Notes under the pieces: model-generated | Database searches by the model: none | What the model was told of the DNA's origin: nothing | The model's input: the letters and a program-made list of their open reading frames with translations, nothing else | Position numbers and translations under genes: made by a program | Source of the DNA: Hirsutella rhossiliensis | Taxonomy: Eukaryota; Ascomycota; Sordariomycetes; Hypocreales; Ophiocordycipitaceae | Reading direction: 5' to 3' | DNA: 64,000 nucleotides | NCBI RefSeq assembly: GCF_020360975.1 | Contig: NW_025408683.1 | Coordinates: 1,426,001 to 1,490,000, forward strand | Part shown: positions 1 through 11,500 of the stretch, piece after piece | How positions within the stretch are numbered: position 1 is the stretch's first letter | Layout: each line of letters starts with the position of its first letter

Positions 1-3000
1 TATTATACACGGTTCTTAAGGGACTTTCTTAAAGCCTAGGGCTTTAAGGGAACCTATTAAATGCTATTACTAAAGAAGGGGTAATTTTCATAGTCTATAT
101 AGAGCTTTCCTAAGCTATAGAACCTTTCCTAGCTATTAAAAGCTTAGTAAAAGGCGTATATAGATAACTTCTTCTTCCTTAAGTAGGTAGTTAATAAAGG
201 CGTTAACTATATCTATCTAATCGAGCTCGAGGTCGAATTCTACTACTATAGCTATAAGGGTCCGAAAAAACATCCCTACTAAGGTAGTTGCCTTAGTAGG
301 TAAATCCCCTTTTTCCTATTAATTCCTATAGATAAATAGCCGGGCTTTATACTTTTAAAGGAAGCTATATTTATTAGTCTTATAGATAAAGACTTACTTA
401 TAGCTAAGGACCTATTTTCCTCTTACCTTTTCCTTAAGGACCTCTTTAATAGACCCTATCTCTTTATATAAGGCTAGGTAATCTTTCTAGGCCTAGAAAA
501 ACTAGTCTCTAAAAGAGTGTCTTTCTAGCTGCTTCTAGTTTACTAGTAGGTCCGCGAGGTCTCTTTTATATACCTTCCTTACTAATAGCCGTAGCTTAAA
601 GAGCCGGCCTACTATAAACGCTCCGTAGGAACCGTCTTTTATAAGCGTTAGATAGAAGTCTAAAAAGCGATCGAAATAAGGGAGAGGTTAGTCTTCTTTC
701 GTATTAGGCCCTATACCTTCCTTTACTTTTTAAAGTAAGGATAAAAAGGCAGCTAGGTAATCCTTTAAGAGAGGTGCCTTTCCTACCCCCTTAAGGGTTA
801 AGATAGGAAGACTAACTAAAAAAGCTACTTTTAGATCTTCTTCTTATTCTATAAGAGGAGGCGTAGGAAGGTAGGCGTATTCTAGCTCTACCGCTTTCCT
901 ATAGTCTCCTTCTTTATTTAGATTATCTAATCTAGTAGCTTCCTCTTTTCCTTCGAAGTTAGCGTTATCCTCGACTACTTCGATATTAGTTTCTTCTTCC
1001 GTTTCCTTATCTAGGACCTCTTCTTAAGACTATTAAGAAGGGGGGATTTAAATCTTTTAAATTAGCTAATATTATAAGAGTAAGAGGGGCTATTAATCCC
1101 TCTTTTAGTCGAAGAAGCTAGATTCGTCGAAAACTATATCCCTAGTTAAAATAACCTTCTATAGAAAAGGAATTTAGATCCGGAAGATATTTATAGAATT
1201 ATAACTAACGAGGTAACTAATAAAGGCTCTTAGATTAAGCTTTCTTTTCTTCTTCCTTTTTAGCTATATATCGGTAGTTATAGCGTATACCTTATATCTA
1301 TAGGTATAAAGGTAGGCTAGTAAGGCCCTCTTCTTCGTAAAGAGCTTAAGGGGCGATTTTTAGTCTATTCCTTAGGTCTTAATAAGGGTCTCTAGGTCCT
1401 TATAGTCCCTTAGGCCCCTAGGGTCCCTTAGGGTCCGGTTTTAAAGGTAATAAGCGGTCTAAACGACTTCCTTTTAAAGGTTATATAGAAGCCTTACTAT
1501 AAGTCTTATTATATAGGCCCTTTCTATTATAGCACCCCTTAATCTTTCTACCCCTCTATTTTAAGCCTAGGTATTTAGTGCTAACGAGAGGGGTAAAATA
1601 CCTCCTTTTCGAAGCTAATTTAAGATATCCTTTATAAATAGCTCTCCGTTAGACTATATCTTCTTTACCTTATAGCTTAAGTAGGATTTTATCTAGTTAA
1701 CGAAGTCTTAAAGGGCAAACTAGTTATACTTACTTAGGTAGGTCTATAAGAAATAGGGGAAACCTATCCCTAAAAAAGCGTCTATAAAAATTATCACCCT
1801 AATAAAGCTTTCTTAGTCCTTAGAGACATCGGTCTAATCGACCTAAATTTCCTTATATAGCTAGTCTAGCCGTAAAAGCGTTCGTCTAAGAATTCGTCTC
1901 TTAGTCTTTCCTTAGCTATAGTATTTATATTTAACGGTCTTTAGGCCCCTTATTCGTACGCCTTATTATTAGCCTAGCTTATATAAAGCTAAGGGGCCCG
2001 GGTAACTAAGTCGTGCGTACTAAAGAAGACCGTCTCCTTAGGCTGCTAGATAAGGGTCCTTAGAACCTACCCTCCTAGTAAGGAAAGCTAACTTCTTAAG
2101 AGATTCCTTCTTAAGGATAGGTCGGAATTCGAGAATAAATTAACCGAACTTTTCCTCGATAAGCTTAATAGTCTAATTCTTCTAGACTAGCCTTATAGGC
2201 TTAAGCGTCGTATTATAGAAGATTCCTTTCTTTTAAAGAAGGTAGAAGGAAATTAAGCTTATTAAAAATCGAGGGTAAAAAGCTACCCTTTTTCGTCGAA
2301 GAATTTATATAGACCCGTTAGGTAATTTTATCGTGAAATTCACCCTTCTATATCCCTCTATCTATACGGTTAATTCCCTAGTAATAAGATATTCCCTTCG
2401 TACCTTCTTAAACGACCGGAATTATAAGAGTATATTATAGATATTAAGAGAAGTACTAGAGTTAAGGATAGCTAATTTTCGTAGGGGATAATTAGAGGGC
2501 TCTAACGGTTAGTCTTAGCCTTATTAATCCGTAGGGAAGATAAAGGCCGGATTTACTATACTAATAACTTTTCCTTAAATTTATAGTAGCGGCGTTAGTT
2601 ACTATTTCCTAGTAACCCGAACCTCGTCTATCTTCTTCTATAACGAGGGGTCCTCCTTAAGAGACTATTATACTATTTCTTATAGTCTCTTTAAAGGGTT
2701 AATTCCTTTAGGTCGGTTTTCCTCGAAGACCTACTAGCAGTCTTCTAGCCGATAGGGCTTTTTATATACTTAGTAAGTAGGTCGATTCCTCCTTATATAT
2801 TATCTCTTTAAGGAATCCTCGTCCCTTTTTAGAAGGTCTACTTAAAACCCCCCCCTTTTTACCCTTTATTGCTAATTTTAAGAAAGAGGTTCGATTTCGA
2901 CTAGTTCCTTAATTTTTCGACTAACGGACTAAAAGGTCTATTAGGGAACTAGTCGGGCCGATCTAACTAACGGGACCGGGCCCGGAGCAGTAGGCGGAGC

Positions 3001-3969
3001 TAGGGCCGGGACTAGGGCAGCCGTTAAAGACGGGGTTAAGGCTCTTAAGGGAGGAGGAGCCGAAGGAGCAATAGCCGTAGTAGGAGTAGCGGGGGCCGTA
3101 GTAATAAGGACTATAGGTCGAACCGTCTAGGTCGAGTGCTAGCTACGAAGGAATAAGACTACTTACTATTATACTCTAGCAGCCTCTTTATCTAGTTCCT
3201 AGCTAGCCTCTCGAAAGATAGTTAAGTAACTATTACTAATAGGCTTTATTAGTAGAGATATATCCTATAGCTACTAGCCGGAAAGAGCTTCTATAAGGAA
3301 GTATTAGTTAGCTTCCTCGAGGATTTCTTCTTACTTAGCTAGCTACGAAGAAGCTAGTAGGTTCCTAGTAGAAAAGGCTCCTAGGTAGGCCGCATAGGTC
3401 TTCCTAATACGGTTAGTTATATAGCCCCTTAAGGGAGCTATCGAGGTTTCGAGCTTTAAAAGCTACTGCCTAGGAGTCTCTTCCTCTTAAAGAGAGATTA
3501 GCTTTATAGCACTAACGGATTCCGTTATTACCGTATAAGCAGTAGTTATTAGCTTTATCTCGTAGAGGTATTCCTTTCGATAACTCTTATAGTCGCTTAA
3601 GGTAGTAGAAAAAGCTCTCTGCTATATAGAGGTTAGCTCGGAGAAGAGGGTAGCTCCTTCTATAAAGTCCGTTGCCTTAAGATAAAGAGGGGGCTTAAGA
3701 GGGTCCTACTTATTAAAGAAGACTAAATTATAAATAGTTCTATCTATATAAGCCCGTAGTTCCTTTACCTACTTATCTTAATCTTAGGGCTCTATAAGAA
3801 TCGTCTTATAGACTATAGGGATAGTAGAGGAGTCGGTTTTCGTTATTATTATAGGGAAGGGTAGAGAAGTTAGGTAAAAATCGGCTTTTTTAATAAGAAG
3901 GGTAAAAGGAACTTATAAGGGATATAAGAAAGGTGCCTTTTATAGTAGCTAGAAGGTATAGGAATACTA

Positions 3970-3988
3970 TTCCTCCTAGGCTTATAAC
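3970..3988 (-). other. Primer-binding site of copia copy 1 (half-tRNA-iMet type)
   Basis: The plus strand here contains CTAGGCTTATAAC directly beside the LTR. The fungal initiator tRNA-Met anticodon region reads CTGGGCTCATAAC, from memory of the family. The two differences, TG to TA and CA to TA, are exactly RIP changes. Priming by a tRNA-iMet fragment cleaved in the anticodon loop is known for Drosophila copia and yeast Ty5. Confidence 0.6.
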
Positions 3989-4451
3989 TCTTATATAGAG
4001 AGATATAAGAAGTATATAAAAATATATAAAGGTAAAATTAAAAGTAAGGGGTCGGATAGGTAAGGCAAAGAGATCTAATTCTTATAGGAGTAGTAATAAA
4101 GGTAGGGGAGTAATTATTTTATTGCCTTAATTATCCTTCTTTCCTCTATCTAACGCCCCCTTTTATACCTATCTAGTATCTTAATTAATAAAGAAGATCC
4201 TACTTAAAGAAGCTACTAATATCCTTTCGACTACTAAGCTTTTTACTAGTTTTTCCCTTTCTTTTTAGCCGTTACTAGTATATCCGTCTTATCTCTTACT
4301 ACTTATACTTCCCCTTATACTCCTACCCCCCTTTCTATACCTCTTTTTAGCTCCTTCTTCCTTCTTTTATACTAGGTGTTTTTAGCTTCCTTAGTCCCTT
4401 ATATTAAGGGATATCTCTAAGAACTATAAAATTAAGCTACGTTTCGTAATA
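3989..4451 (-). repeat. Copia LTR A (5' LTR of copy 1)
   Basis: It is a member of the 460-490 bp LTR family also present at 4780, 7691, 13550 and 42555. It begins on the plus strand at TCTTATATAG, the RIP-altered form of TCTCGCGAAG, and ends GTTTCGTAATA, the altered form of the GCTTCGCGACA end. The 18 bases just before it are the primer-binding site region of copy 1, which makes it the 5' LTR on the minus strand. Confidence 0.85.
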
Positions 4452-4779
4452 ATAATAAGTAGAATAAATAGTTATTAATATCGTAAAGACTATTACTCTA
4501 TATAGGTAAAAGTAGAACGCGCGCTTTAATAAGTGCGCTATAATTAATATATATAACTAATAACTACGTTTTCCGATATACCCTTTTAGGGATCGCGGCT
4601 CTGCTAGGATTCCTAGACCTAAGCCTATAATATAAGAGTTAAATACTAAGTACCGCGCCTATTACCTAAGGAAATCTAAGAGAGAGAGGGGTATATAGCT
4701 ATCTATAAGTATTACCTTATAATATAAAGTTACCGGAAGTTATATAAGGTAGTTTACTACCTCCTCCTAGGCTTATAAC
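4452..4779. other. Spacer between copia LTRs A and B, with a second primer-binding-site-like end
   Basis: No gene is seen in these 330 bases. The last 18 bases (4762-4779) repeat the primer-binding-site sequence that precedes LTRs A and D. The 40 bases before that weakly resemble the gag-proximal leader at 13485-13530. The rest is unidentified and less TA-rich in places, for example GCGCGCTTTAAT near 4518. It may be the remains of the leader of another copia copy that once used LTR B as its 5' LTR. Confidence 0.5.
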
Positions 4780-5256
4780 TCTTATAAAGAGAGATATAAG
4801 AAGTATATATAAAATATATAAAGGTAAAATTAAAAGTAAGGGGTTAGATAGGTAGGGTAGAGATATTTAATTTTTATAAGGGCATTAATTATAGTAAGGG
4901 AGTAATTATTATATTACTTTAATTATCCTTCTTTCCTTTATTTAACGCCCTTCTCTATACTTATTTAGTATCTTAATTAATAAAGAAGATGCTACTTAAA
5001 AAAGCTATTAATATCCTTTTAACTACTAAGCTTTTTACTAGTTTTTCCCTTTCTTTCTAGCTATTACTAGTATATCCGTCTTATCTCTTACTACCTTTAT
5101 AGGAAGCTATTACTACTTTTACTTCCCTTCTTACCCTTACCCTCTTTTCTATACCTCTTTTTAGCTCCTTCTTTAAAACCTATTTTTTAGCTTCCTAGGT
5201 CCCTTATACTATAGGATATCTCTAAGAACTATAAAATTAAGCTACGCTTTATAATA
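4780..5256 (-). repeat. Copia LTR B, bordered by body sequence on both sides
   Basis: It is homologous end to end with the LTR pair of copy C. On its right side it is followed by ACCCCCTTAG and the 3' end of a copia body, so it is the 3' LTR of copy B on the minus strand. On its left side it is preceded by a primer-binding-site copy, as expected of a 5' LTR. One LTR serving two bodies is the usual product of recombination between adjacent elements. Confidence 0.8.
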
Positions 5257-5867
5257 TACCCCCTTAGCTATAGCCTACCCTTATAAAAAGGGTATAGCTA
5301 AATACTTAGGCCGGTAAGCGTATAAAAGAGTTCTTAGTCTATACTTATCCCTTACTTAAGAAATCTAGGTTTTAGCCCTGGGCTCTTTTAGACCTACTTT
5401 ATAAAAAGGGGCTTAAAGAGGAAATTAAGTCTTATAAGAAAGGGGGGCTTTACTAAGGATAAATCCTTAAAAAGGGGCCTTTATAAAAAATAAGTCCTAA
5501 TTAAGCTAAGGGCCCTCTTTTAGGATAAGTCCTAATTCCTCTCTTTAGCTATAGACGTCTCCTTCCTCCTATATACTATTAGCTCCTCTTATAGACTCTT
5601 AAGGCAAGCTTCTAAGGATAGCTTCTTATAAACGTTTTTTAGCTTAATTTACTATAAAAAGATAGCTAGCTTTTACTTTAATAAGGGCTTCGTAAAACCA
5701 TTAGCTTTTATTAATACTATTAAAACTTAATAAATAGAAATAAGTCCCCTTTAAACCTCTTAGTATAACTAATACTAGTAGATATCGATATACTATAGCT
5801 AGGTTAATAGCTTACTATTTTCCTTTATAAGAATCTATATAGTTTATATATTATTATATTTTATAGC
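5257..5867 (-). mobile_element. Copia copy B, piece 1 (3' end of the element)
   Basis: It matches 8183-8805 of copy C closely, starting with the polypurine-tract region next to the 3' LTR and ending at the RNase H coding end. Homology stops at ATAGC (5863-5867), where gypsy element W begins, and resumes at 17159 with the same ATAGC. Pieces at 17164 and 18229 continue the same body. It is heavily altered by RIP, more so than copy C. Confidence 0.85.
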
Positions 5868-6316
5868 TATAACGACCGGTATTATTCCTAAGGGATAAAC
5901 CTATTAAGGGGTTTATATTAGTAGATATAATAGGGCGTAGTCTAAGTAATAATAAGTATATTATATTAGTAATAAGTTAGAGGTTATAGACTAAGATTAT
6001 AACTAAGTAATTAGAATTAGAGATAGAATTATAATAAAGATCTATATTAAAAGCTAAAGAGCTATCTATCTAAAGAGGTAAAAGTAAGTAGCTATATATA
6101 CTTATAGAGACTATCCTTAGATTATAGGCCTAGCTATAATCCCTAACGTTAGATCGTATAGAGCGTAGTAATCTCGTTAATCTTAGATTACTTAGATCTC
6201 TATAATCCCCTTAATCTTATATCTATTAAATAGTCGTACTAACTATTTATCTATTAGACCGTATTATATGCTTAACGTGGTCGACCGTTAGCGGCCTAGT
6301 AGCTATAGTCGTAATA
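5868..6316 (-). repeat. Gypsy W 3' LTR
   Basis: It aligns along its full 449 bases with 16709-17158, with only transitions and a few indels between them. The target duplication ATAGC lies at 5863-5867, in the copia B body. It is read as the 3' LTR because gag lies beside the other LTR. Confidence 0.87.
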
Positions 6317-7690
6317 TAATATCTCCCCTCTTTTTAGTCTTATCTATAAGACCTACTATAGCTACCTTAGCCGCTATATATAAATATACCCTTATTACGT
6401 TATATATAAGTATATCGTTCCTTATCTCTTTATCCTTTTAGGATATACTACTAATAGTATATTTAGTTATATACTAAAAAATCGTTCCTAAAAAGCCTTT
6501 AAGCGCGCTACTCTTACTAAATATTTCGACTTAAGTAGAGATCCTACCGATATACTATATACTCGATACTTTAAGGCAAAGAAGACGAATTATTAAATAG
6601 CCGAAAATTCTTCGCGCTATATTAATTATATTACTAGTAGTTATCCCTATTATAATAGTGTTTTAGTAGCCTCTTCTTATAGGTGTCTTTTAATTCTTTC
6701 TATATATAGTAGCTAAAGTATTTCTTTTAGTAACTAAATTATTAGCGGAGTAGCATAGGCTATATTTTAAAGAGGAGGAAGCTAGGGAAGCCTTATTAGA
6801 GCTTTAAGTATAGCTTACGAATCTTTAGTTATAAATATCTATCGCCGTTAATCGTTTAGCTTATATCTAGAAAATTCGGAATCGTATAAAGGAAAAGAGT
6901 TCTAAGTTATTTCGTCGTAGTATCTAAGAAGTAAATACTAAGGATAGCGTTTTACCTATGCTCGATATATATAAGTATTAGGTAGTAAATAACTTATAAT
7001 CGTTAGGCGTTCTTAATAAGGCGAATTAGTCCTCGTTTAATATTAGCGAGGAGTTTATAGATCTTAGTCCTTTAATCCCTCTTAAACCTTCTAGTAAAAT
7101 TATTAAAGTAGAGAGCTATAGTAGGTTAAGTACTTAAGTAGTTCCTAGGTATTTTCCTCTAGTCTATATCCCTTTTACTTAATAAGGTATTCTTATTACT
7201 AACCTTATTTTCTTATATTTAGTATTTATTTTACTTTATATTCTTAATTATTATTAACTTTAAATTTTTCCTATAGTTTAGTATTTCGTAGCGCTACTTC
7301 TAATAATAAGATATAAAATATTAGGTATATCTATATTATTATTAGTAGCGAAAGTTTATAGTTAACTTTTAAAATAGTTTTCTTAACCTTAAACGGTCTA
7401 AGTTTCTTAAAATCTAATTTATTACTTAGTTGTTTTATTTTAATATTTCGTTATATAAGGTAGACTATATCTCCCTCTTAAAAGATTAGTCCCTATAATC
7501 TTTTCCGATTATAGTAAGTAGATATTTATTCTCTAATAAATTAAAGTTCTTATTATATTTCTTTATATAATCTTTATAGCTAATCTACTTATAGTATCGC
7601 TCGTTCCGCTTATAGTCCTTATCGAGTAACCTTAAATACTTCTAGGTTATATTTATAATTAGCGTATACTAGTAAGAGCTTAGTTATTTC
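6317..7690 (-). pseudogene. Gypsy W integrase C-terminal domain and chromodomain (decayed)
   Basis: The minus strand from 7690 downward reads, through stops, as a gypsy integrase tail. About 7400-7500 contains a GDxVYL-type region followed by KLGPFKV-like residues. About 7120-7260 contains a chromodomain with the pattern YEVEEIL..R....YLVKWKGY, seen with RIP substitutions. Chromodomains at the integrase end define chromoviruses and direct insertion to modified chromatin. The part below about 7000 is C-terminal tail and 3' untranslated sequence with no motif I recognise. Copia C interrupts the gene at 7691. Confidence 0.7.
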
Positions 7691-8182
7691 TCTCGCGAAG
7701 AGAGATACGAGAAGTATATAAAAATACACGAAGGTAAAATTAAAAGTAAGGGGTCGGATAGGCAGGGCAGAGGGATTTAATTCTTATAGGAACAGCAATA
7801 AAGGTAGGGGAGTAATTATTATATTTCCTTAATTATCCTTCTTTCCTCTATCTAACGCCCCTCTTTATACCCGTCTAGCATCTTAATTAATAAAGAAGAT
7901 CCTACTTAAAGAGGCTACTAATGTCCCTTTAACTACCGAGCTTTTTGCCGGTTTTTTCCCCTCTTTTCTAGCCGTTGCCGGTATATCCGTCTTATCTCTC
8001 GCTACCTCTATAGGAAGCTATCGCTACTTCTGCTTCCCCTTATGCCCCCACCCTCCTCTCTACACCTCTTTTTAGCTCCTTCTTTAAAACCTGTTTTTTA
8101 CACCGGGTGTTTTTAGCTTCCTTAGTCCCTCGTGCTAAGGGATATCTCCGAGAACTACGAAATTAGGCTACGCTTCGCGACA
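7691..8182 (-). repeat. Copia C 3' LTR
   Basis: It begins TCTCGCGAAG and ends CTTCGCGACA on the plus strand, so the ends form a near-perfect 10-bp inverted repeat (TGTCGCGAAG on the minus strand). The duplication ATTTC precedes it. The body side shows AAGGGGGTG on the minus strand, a short polypurine tract just before the 3' LTR. Confidence 0.9.
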
Positions 8183-8800
8183 CACCCCCTTAGCTATAGC
8201 CTGCCCTTATAGAAAGGGTAAAGCTAAATACCTAGGCCGGTAAGCGTATAGAGGAGGTCTTAGTCTGCACTTCTCCCCTACTCGAGAAATCCGGGTTTTA
8301 GCCCCGGGCTCTTTTAGACCTACTTTAGGAAAAAGGGGCCTAAGGAGGAAATTAAGTCCTATAAGAAAGGGGGTCTTCTCTAAGGACAAGTCCCTAAAAA
8401 GGGGGCCTTTAAGAAGAATAAGTCCTAATTAAGCTAGGGGCCTTCTTTTAGGATAAGTCCTAATTCCTCTCTTTAGCTATAGACGTCTCCTTCCTCCTAC
8501 GTGCTATTAGCTCCTCTCGTAGACTCTTAAGGCGGGCTTCTAAGGATAGCTTCTCTTAAACGTCTTCTAGCCTAATTTACTATAAAAAGACAGCTAGCTT
8601 CTACTTCGGTAGGGGCTTCGTAAGACCGTTAGCTTTTATCGATGCCGTTAGAACCTAACGGACGGAAATAAGTCCCTTTTAGACCTCTTAGCGTAACTAA
8701 TGCTAGTAGATATCGATATACTATAGCCAGGTCGATAGCTTACTATTTTCCTCCGTAGGAATTCGTATAGTCTATATATTATCGTATTCTATAGCTAACG
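8183..8800 (-). other. Copia C region between RNase H and the 3' LTR
   Basis: It is about 600 bases of 3' coding end and untranslated sequence. A 60-codon open frame on the minus strand (8207-8389) lies here. It has no recognisable domain, is not open in copy B, and probably stays open by chance. The purine-rich stretch at the left edge is the likely plus-strand priming site. Confidence 0.6.
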
Positions 8801-9100
8801 GGGACGGAATTTATAGTCGTAACGATATTAGTAGCCGGCTAAGGAAAATCGCTTCTTTTAACGCTTCTAAAAGAGCTAGTAGCTCTGCCTCCGTACTAGA
8901 AGTCGTAACGGTAGCTTACTTCGAAGCTCTCTAAGCAATAGTTCCTCTAAAAAGGGATATAATATACCCTTATAAGCTCTTTCTATTTAAGGAATTGTCC
9001 GTAAAGGACGAATCGCTCGAATAAAGGAAGATTTCGGCAGCTAATTTCCTTCCCTGCCCTCCTAAGCGTAGACTATATAATCTCGTTAAATAGAGATAAA
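8800..9100 (-). pseudogene. Copia C RNase H domain (decayed)
   Basis: On the minus strand about 8850-8915 reads TSSTEAELLALLEALKEA, matching the well-known copia RNase H motif SSTEAEY.AL.EA near the polyprotein C-terminus. A stop follows shortly after, within the RIP-damaged frame. In copy B the same motif is present but more degraded (about 17200-17290). Confidence 0.85.
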
Positions 9101-10650
9101 GGATAGCTCTATCTGCTGCTTCTTAATGCCTAGGGCTAGGATTTTAGTTATGCCTAGCTAGCCGGGAGACCGTAAAAGAGATATCCGGTCTAGTAGAAAT
9201 AGCTAAAAAAAGCAAGGAGCCTACCTTCTATTAATATTAGTGTTTCTCTTGCTCCCTAGCTTAAAAGGACGGATTAGGTAAAAGCTCTTCGTTTAATATA
9301 GGCATAGAGGGAAGCTTCTTATCGAGGGAATTAGGGAGGAATTTATAAGCGACCTTATCGATATAGGCGTCTTAAGTAAGCTAGATAGTCCGTTAGGACC
9401 TATTCTAAAGGATTCGTATCCCTAGGAACCACTTTAGCTCCCCTAGCCTAGTTATCTTATACCTTTATTATAGGCCTTATATAGCCTCCCTAGTAGTAGC
9501 CTCTTCCTCTTTTAGGTAGGCCTAGATAATATCGTCGACGTAGAAGAAGACCGTGATTTTACCCTTCTATATTATACACGGTTCCTAAGGGACTTTCTTA
9601 AAGCCTAGGGCTTTAAGGGAACCTATTAAATACTATTACTAAAGAAGGGGTAATCTTTATAGTCCGTATAGAGCTTTCCTAAGCCATAGAACCTTTCCTA
9701 GTTATTAGAAACTAAGAGGAAGTCGTATATAGATAACTTCTTCTTCCTTAAGTAGGCAGTTAATAAAGGCGTTAACTATATCTATCTAATCGAGTTCGAG
9801 GTCGAATTCTACTACTATAGCTATAAGGGTCCGAAAAGATATCCCTGCTAGGGTGGTTGCCCTAGTAGGTAGATCCCCTTTTTCCTATTAATTCCCGCAG
9901 ATAACTAGCCGGGCTTTACACTTCTAAAGGAAGCCGTGTTTATTAGTCTTATAGATAAAGACCTACTTATAGCTAAGGACCTATTTTCCTCTTACCTTTT
10001 CCTTAAGGACCTCTTCGAAAGACCCTATCTCCTCGTATAAGGCTAGGTATTCTTTCTAGGCCTAGAAAAACTAGTCTTTAAAGGGGTGTTTTTCTAGCTG
10101 CTTTTAGTTTGCTAGTAGGTCCGGGAGGTCTCTTTTATATACCTTCCTTGCTAATAGAGGCTTAAAAAGCCGGCCTGCTATAAACGCTCCGTAGGAACCG
10201 TCTTCTATTAGCGTTAGGTAGAAGTCGGAAAAACGATCGAAATAGGGGAGAGGTTAATCTTCTTTAGTATCCGTATCGGGCCCTATACCTTCCTTTGCTT
10301 CTCGAAGCAGGGATAAAAAGGCAGCCGGGTAATCCTTCGAGAGAGGTGCCTTTCCTACCCCCTTAGGGGTCGAGACGGGAAAACTAACTAAAAAAGCTGC
10401 TTCTAGATCTTCTTCTTACGTAGGAGGAGGCGTAGGTAGGTAGGCGTATTCTAGCTCTACCGCTTTCTTATAGTCTCCTTCTTCGTCTAGATTATCTAAT
10501 CTAGTAGCTTCCTCTTCTTCGAAGTCGGCGTTATCCTCGACTACTTTAACGTCGGTTTCTTCTTCTGTTTCCTCGTCTAAGACCTCTTCTTAAGACTATT
10601 AGGAAGGGGGGATTTAAATCTTTTAAATTAGCTAACGTTAAGAGAGTAAG
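9100..10650 (-). pseudogene. Copia C reverse transcriptase (decayed)
   Basis: On the minus strand 9531-9542 encodes the catalytic YVDD box within the context VFFYVDDII, typical of copia RT. The frame around it contains TAG and TAA stops at positions where Trp, Gln or similar codons would be expected after RIP. In life the enzyme would copy the genomic RNA in cytoplasmic virus-like particles. The equivalent site in copy B (about 18685) reads YINN, so both catalytic aspartates are lost there. Confidence 0.88.
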
Positions 10651-11500
10651 AGGGGCTATTAATCCCTCTTTCCGTCGAAGAAGCTAGATTCGTCGAAAAT
10701 TATATCTCTAGTTAAAATAACCTTCTATAGAAGAGGAATCTAGATCCGGAAGATATTCGTAGAATTATAACTAACGAGGTAACTAATAAAGGCTCTAGGA
10801 TTAAGCTTTCTTTTCTTCTTCCTTTTTAGCTATATATTAGCAGTTATTGCGTATGCCTTATAGCTATAGGCACGAAGGTAGGCTAGCGAGGCCCTCTTCT
10901 TCGTAAAGAGCTTAAGGGGGGATTTCTAGTCTATTCCTTAGGTAGTCCCTCTAGGGGTCCGGTTCTAAAGGTAATAGGCGGTCTTAACGACTTCCCTCTA
11001 AAGGTCGTATAGAAGCCTTGCAGTAAGTCTTATCGTACGGGCCCTTTCTATTATAGCACCCCTTAATCTTTCTGCCCCTCTATTATAGGCCTAGGTATTT
11101 AGTGCTAACGGGAGGGGTAAAATGCCCCTTTTTCGAAGCTAATTTAAGATATCCTTTATAAATAGCTCTCCGTTAGACCGTATCTTCTTTACCTCGTAGC
11201 TAAAGTAGGATTTTATCTAGTTAACGAAGTCCTAGAGGGCAGACTAGTTATACTTACTTAGGTAGGTCCGTAAGAAATAGGGGAAAACTATCCCTAAAAA
11301 GGCGTCTATAAAAAACATTACCCTAACGAAGCTTTCCTAATCCCTAGAGACGTCGGTCTAGTCGACCTAAATTTCCTTATACGGCTGGTCCGGCCGTATT
11401 AGGGTCCGTCTAGAAATTCCTCTCTTAGTCTTTCCTTAGCCGCAGTGTTCGCATTCGACGGTCTTTAGGCCCCTTATTCGTACGCCCTATTATTAGCCTA
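10650..11500 (-). pseudogene. Copia C integrase (decayed)
   Basis: Minus-strand translation of about 10660-11400 shows copia integrase landmarks. A VMFFIDAFLGIVFPYF segment is followed by a KIRSNGELF box (the SD-N-GEF region) and GILPLPLAL. Next come a GAERLRG-like box (normally NG-AER), an aromatic-rich YNSTNIFRIW segment and the VILTRDIIFDES segment, the usual copia tail motif RDVxFdE. Stops interrupt it several times. This region is also preserved as the isolated fragment at 56943-57706. Confidence 0.88.

Larger units (their letters stand above)
1..4451 (-). mobile_element. Ty1/copia retrotransposon, copy 1 (5' part, RIP-degraded, cut by window start)
   Basis: This stretch matches 9570-14041 base for base apart from transitions and small indels, with position 1 corresponding to 9570. 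Read on the minus strand it runs 5' LTR (3989-4451), primer-binding site, gag-like region, integrase and the first part of reverse transcriptase. The remainder (rest of RT, RNase H and 3' LTR) lies to the left of the window. Most differences from the later copy are CA to TA or TG to TA, as RIP predicts. Stops break every frame, so nothing here can be expressed as a polyprotein. The assignment is by homology to the full copy, where copia RT and RNase H motifs are readable. Confidence 0.88.

Noticed and set aside
8207..8389. 60-codon minus-strand open frame
   Set aside because: It lies in the 3' non-catalytic end of copia C, has no recognisable domain, and is closed in copia B. Chance survival is the simplest reading.
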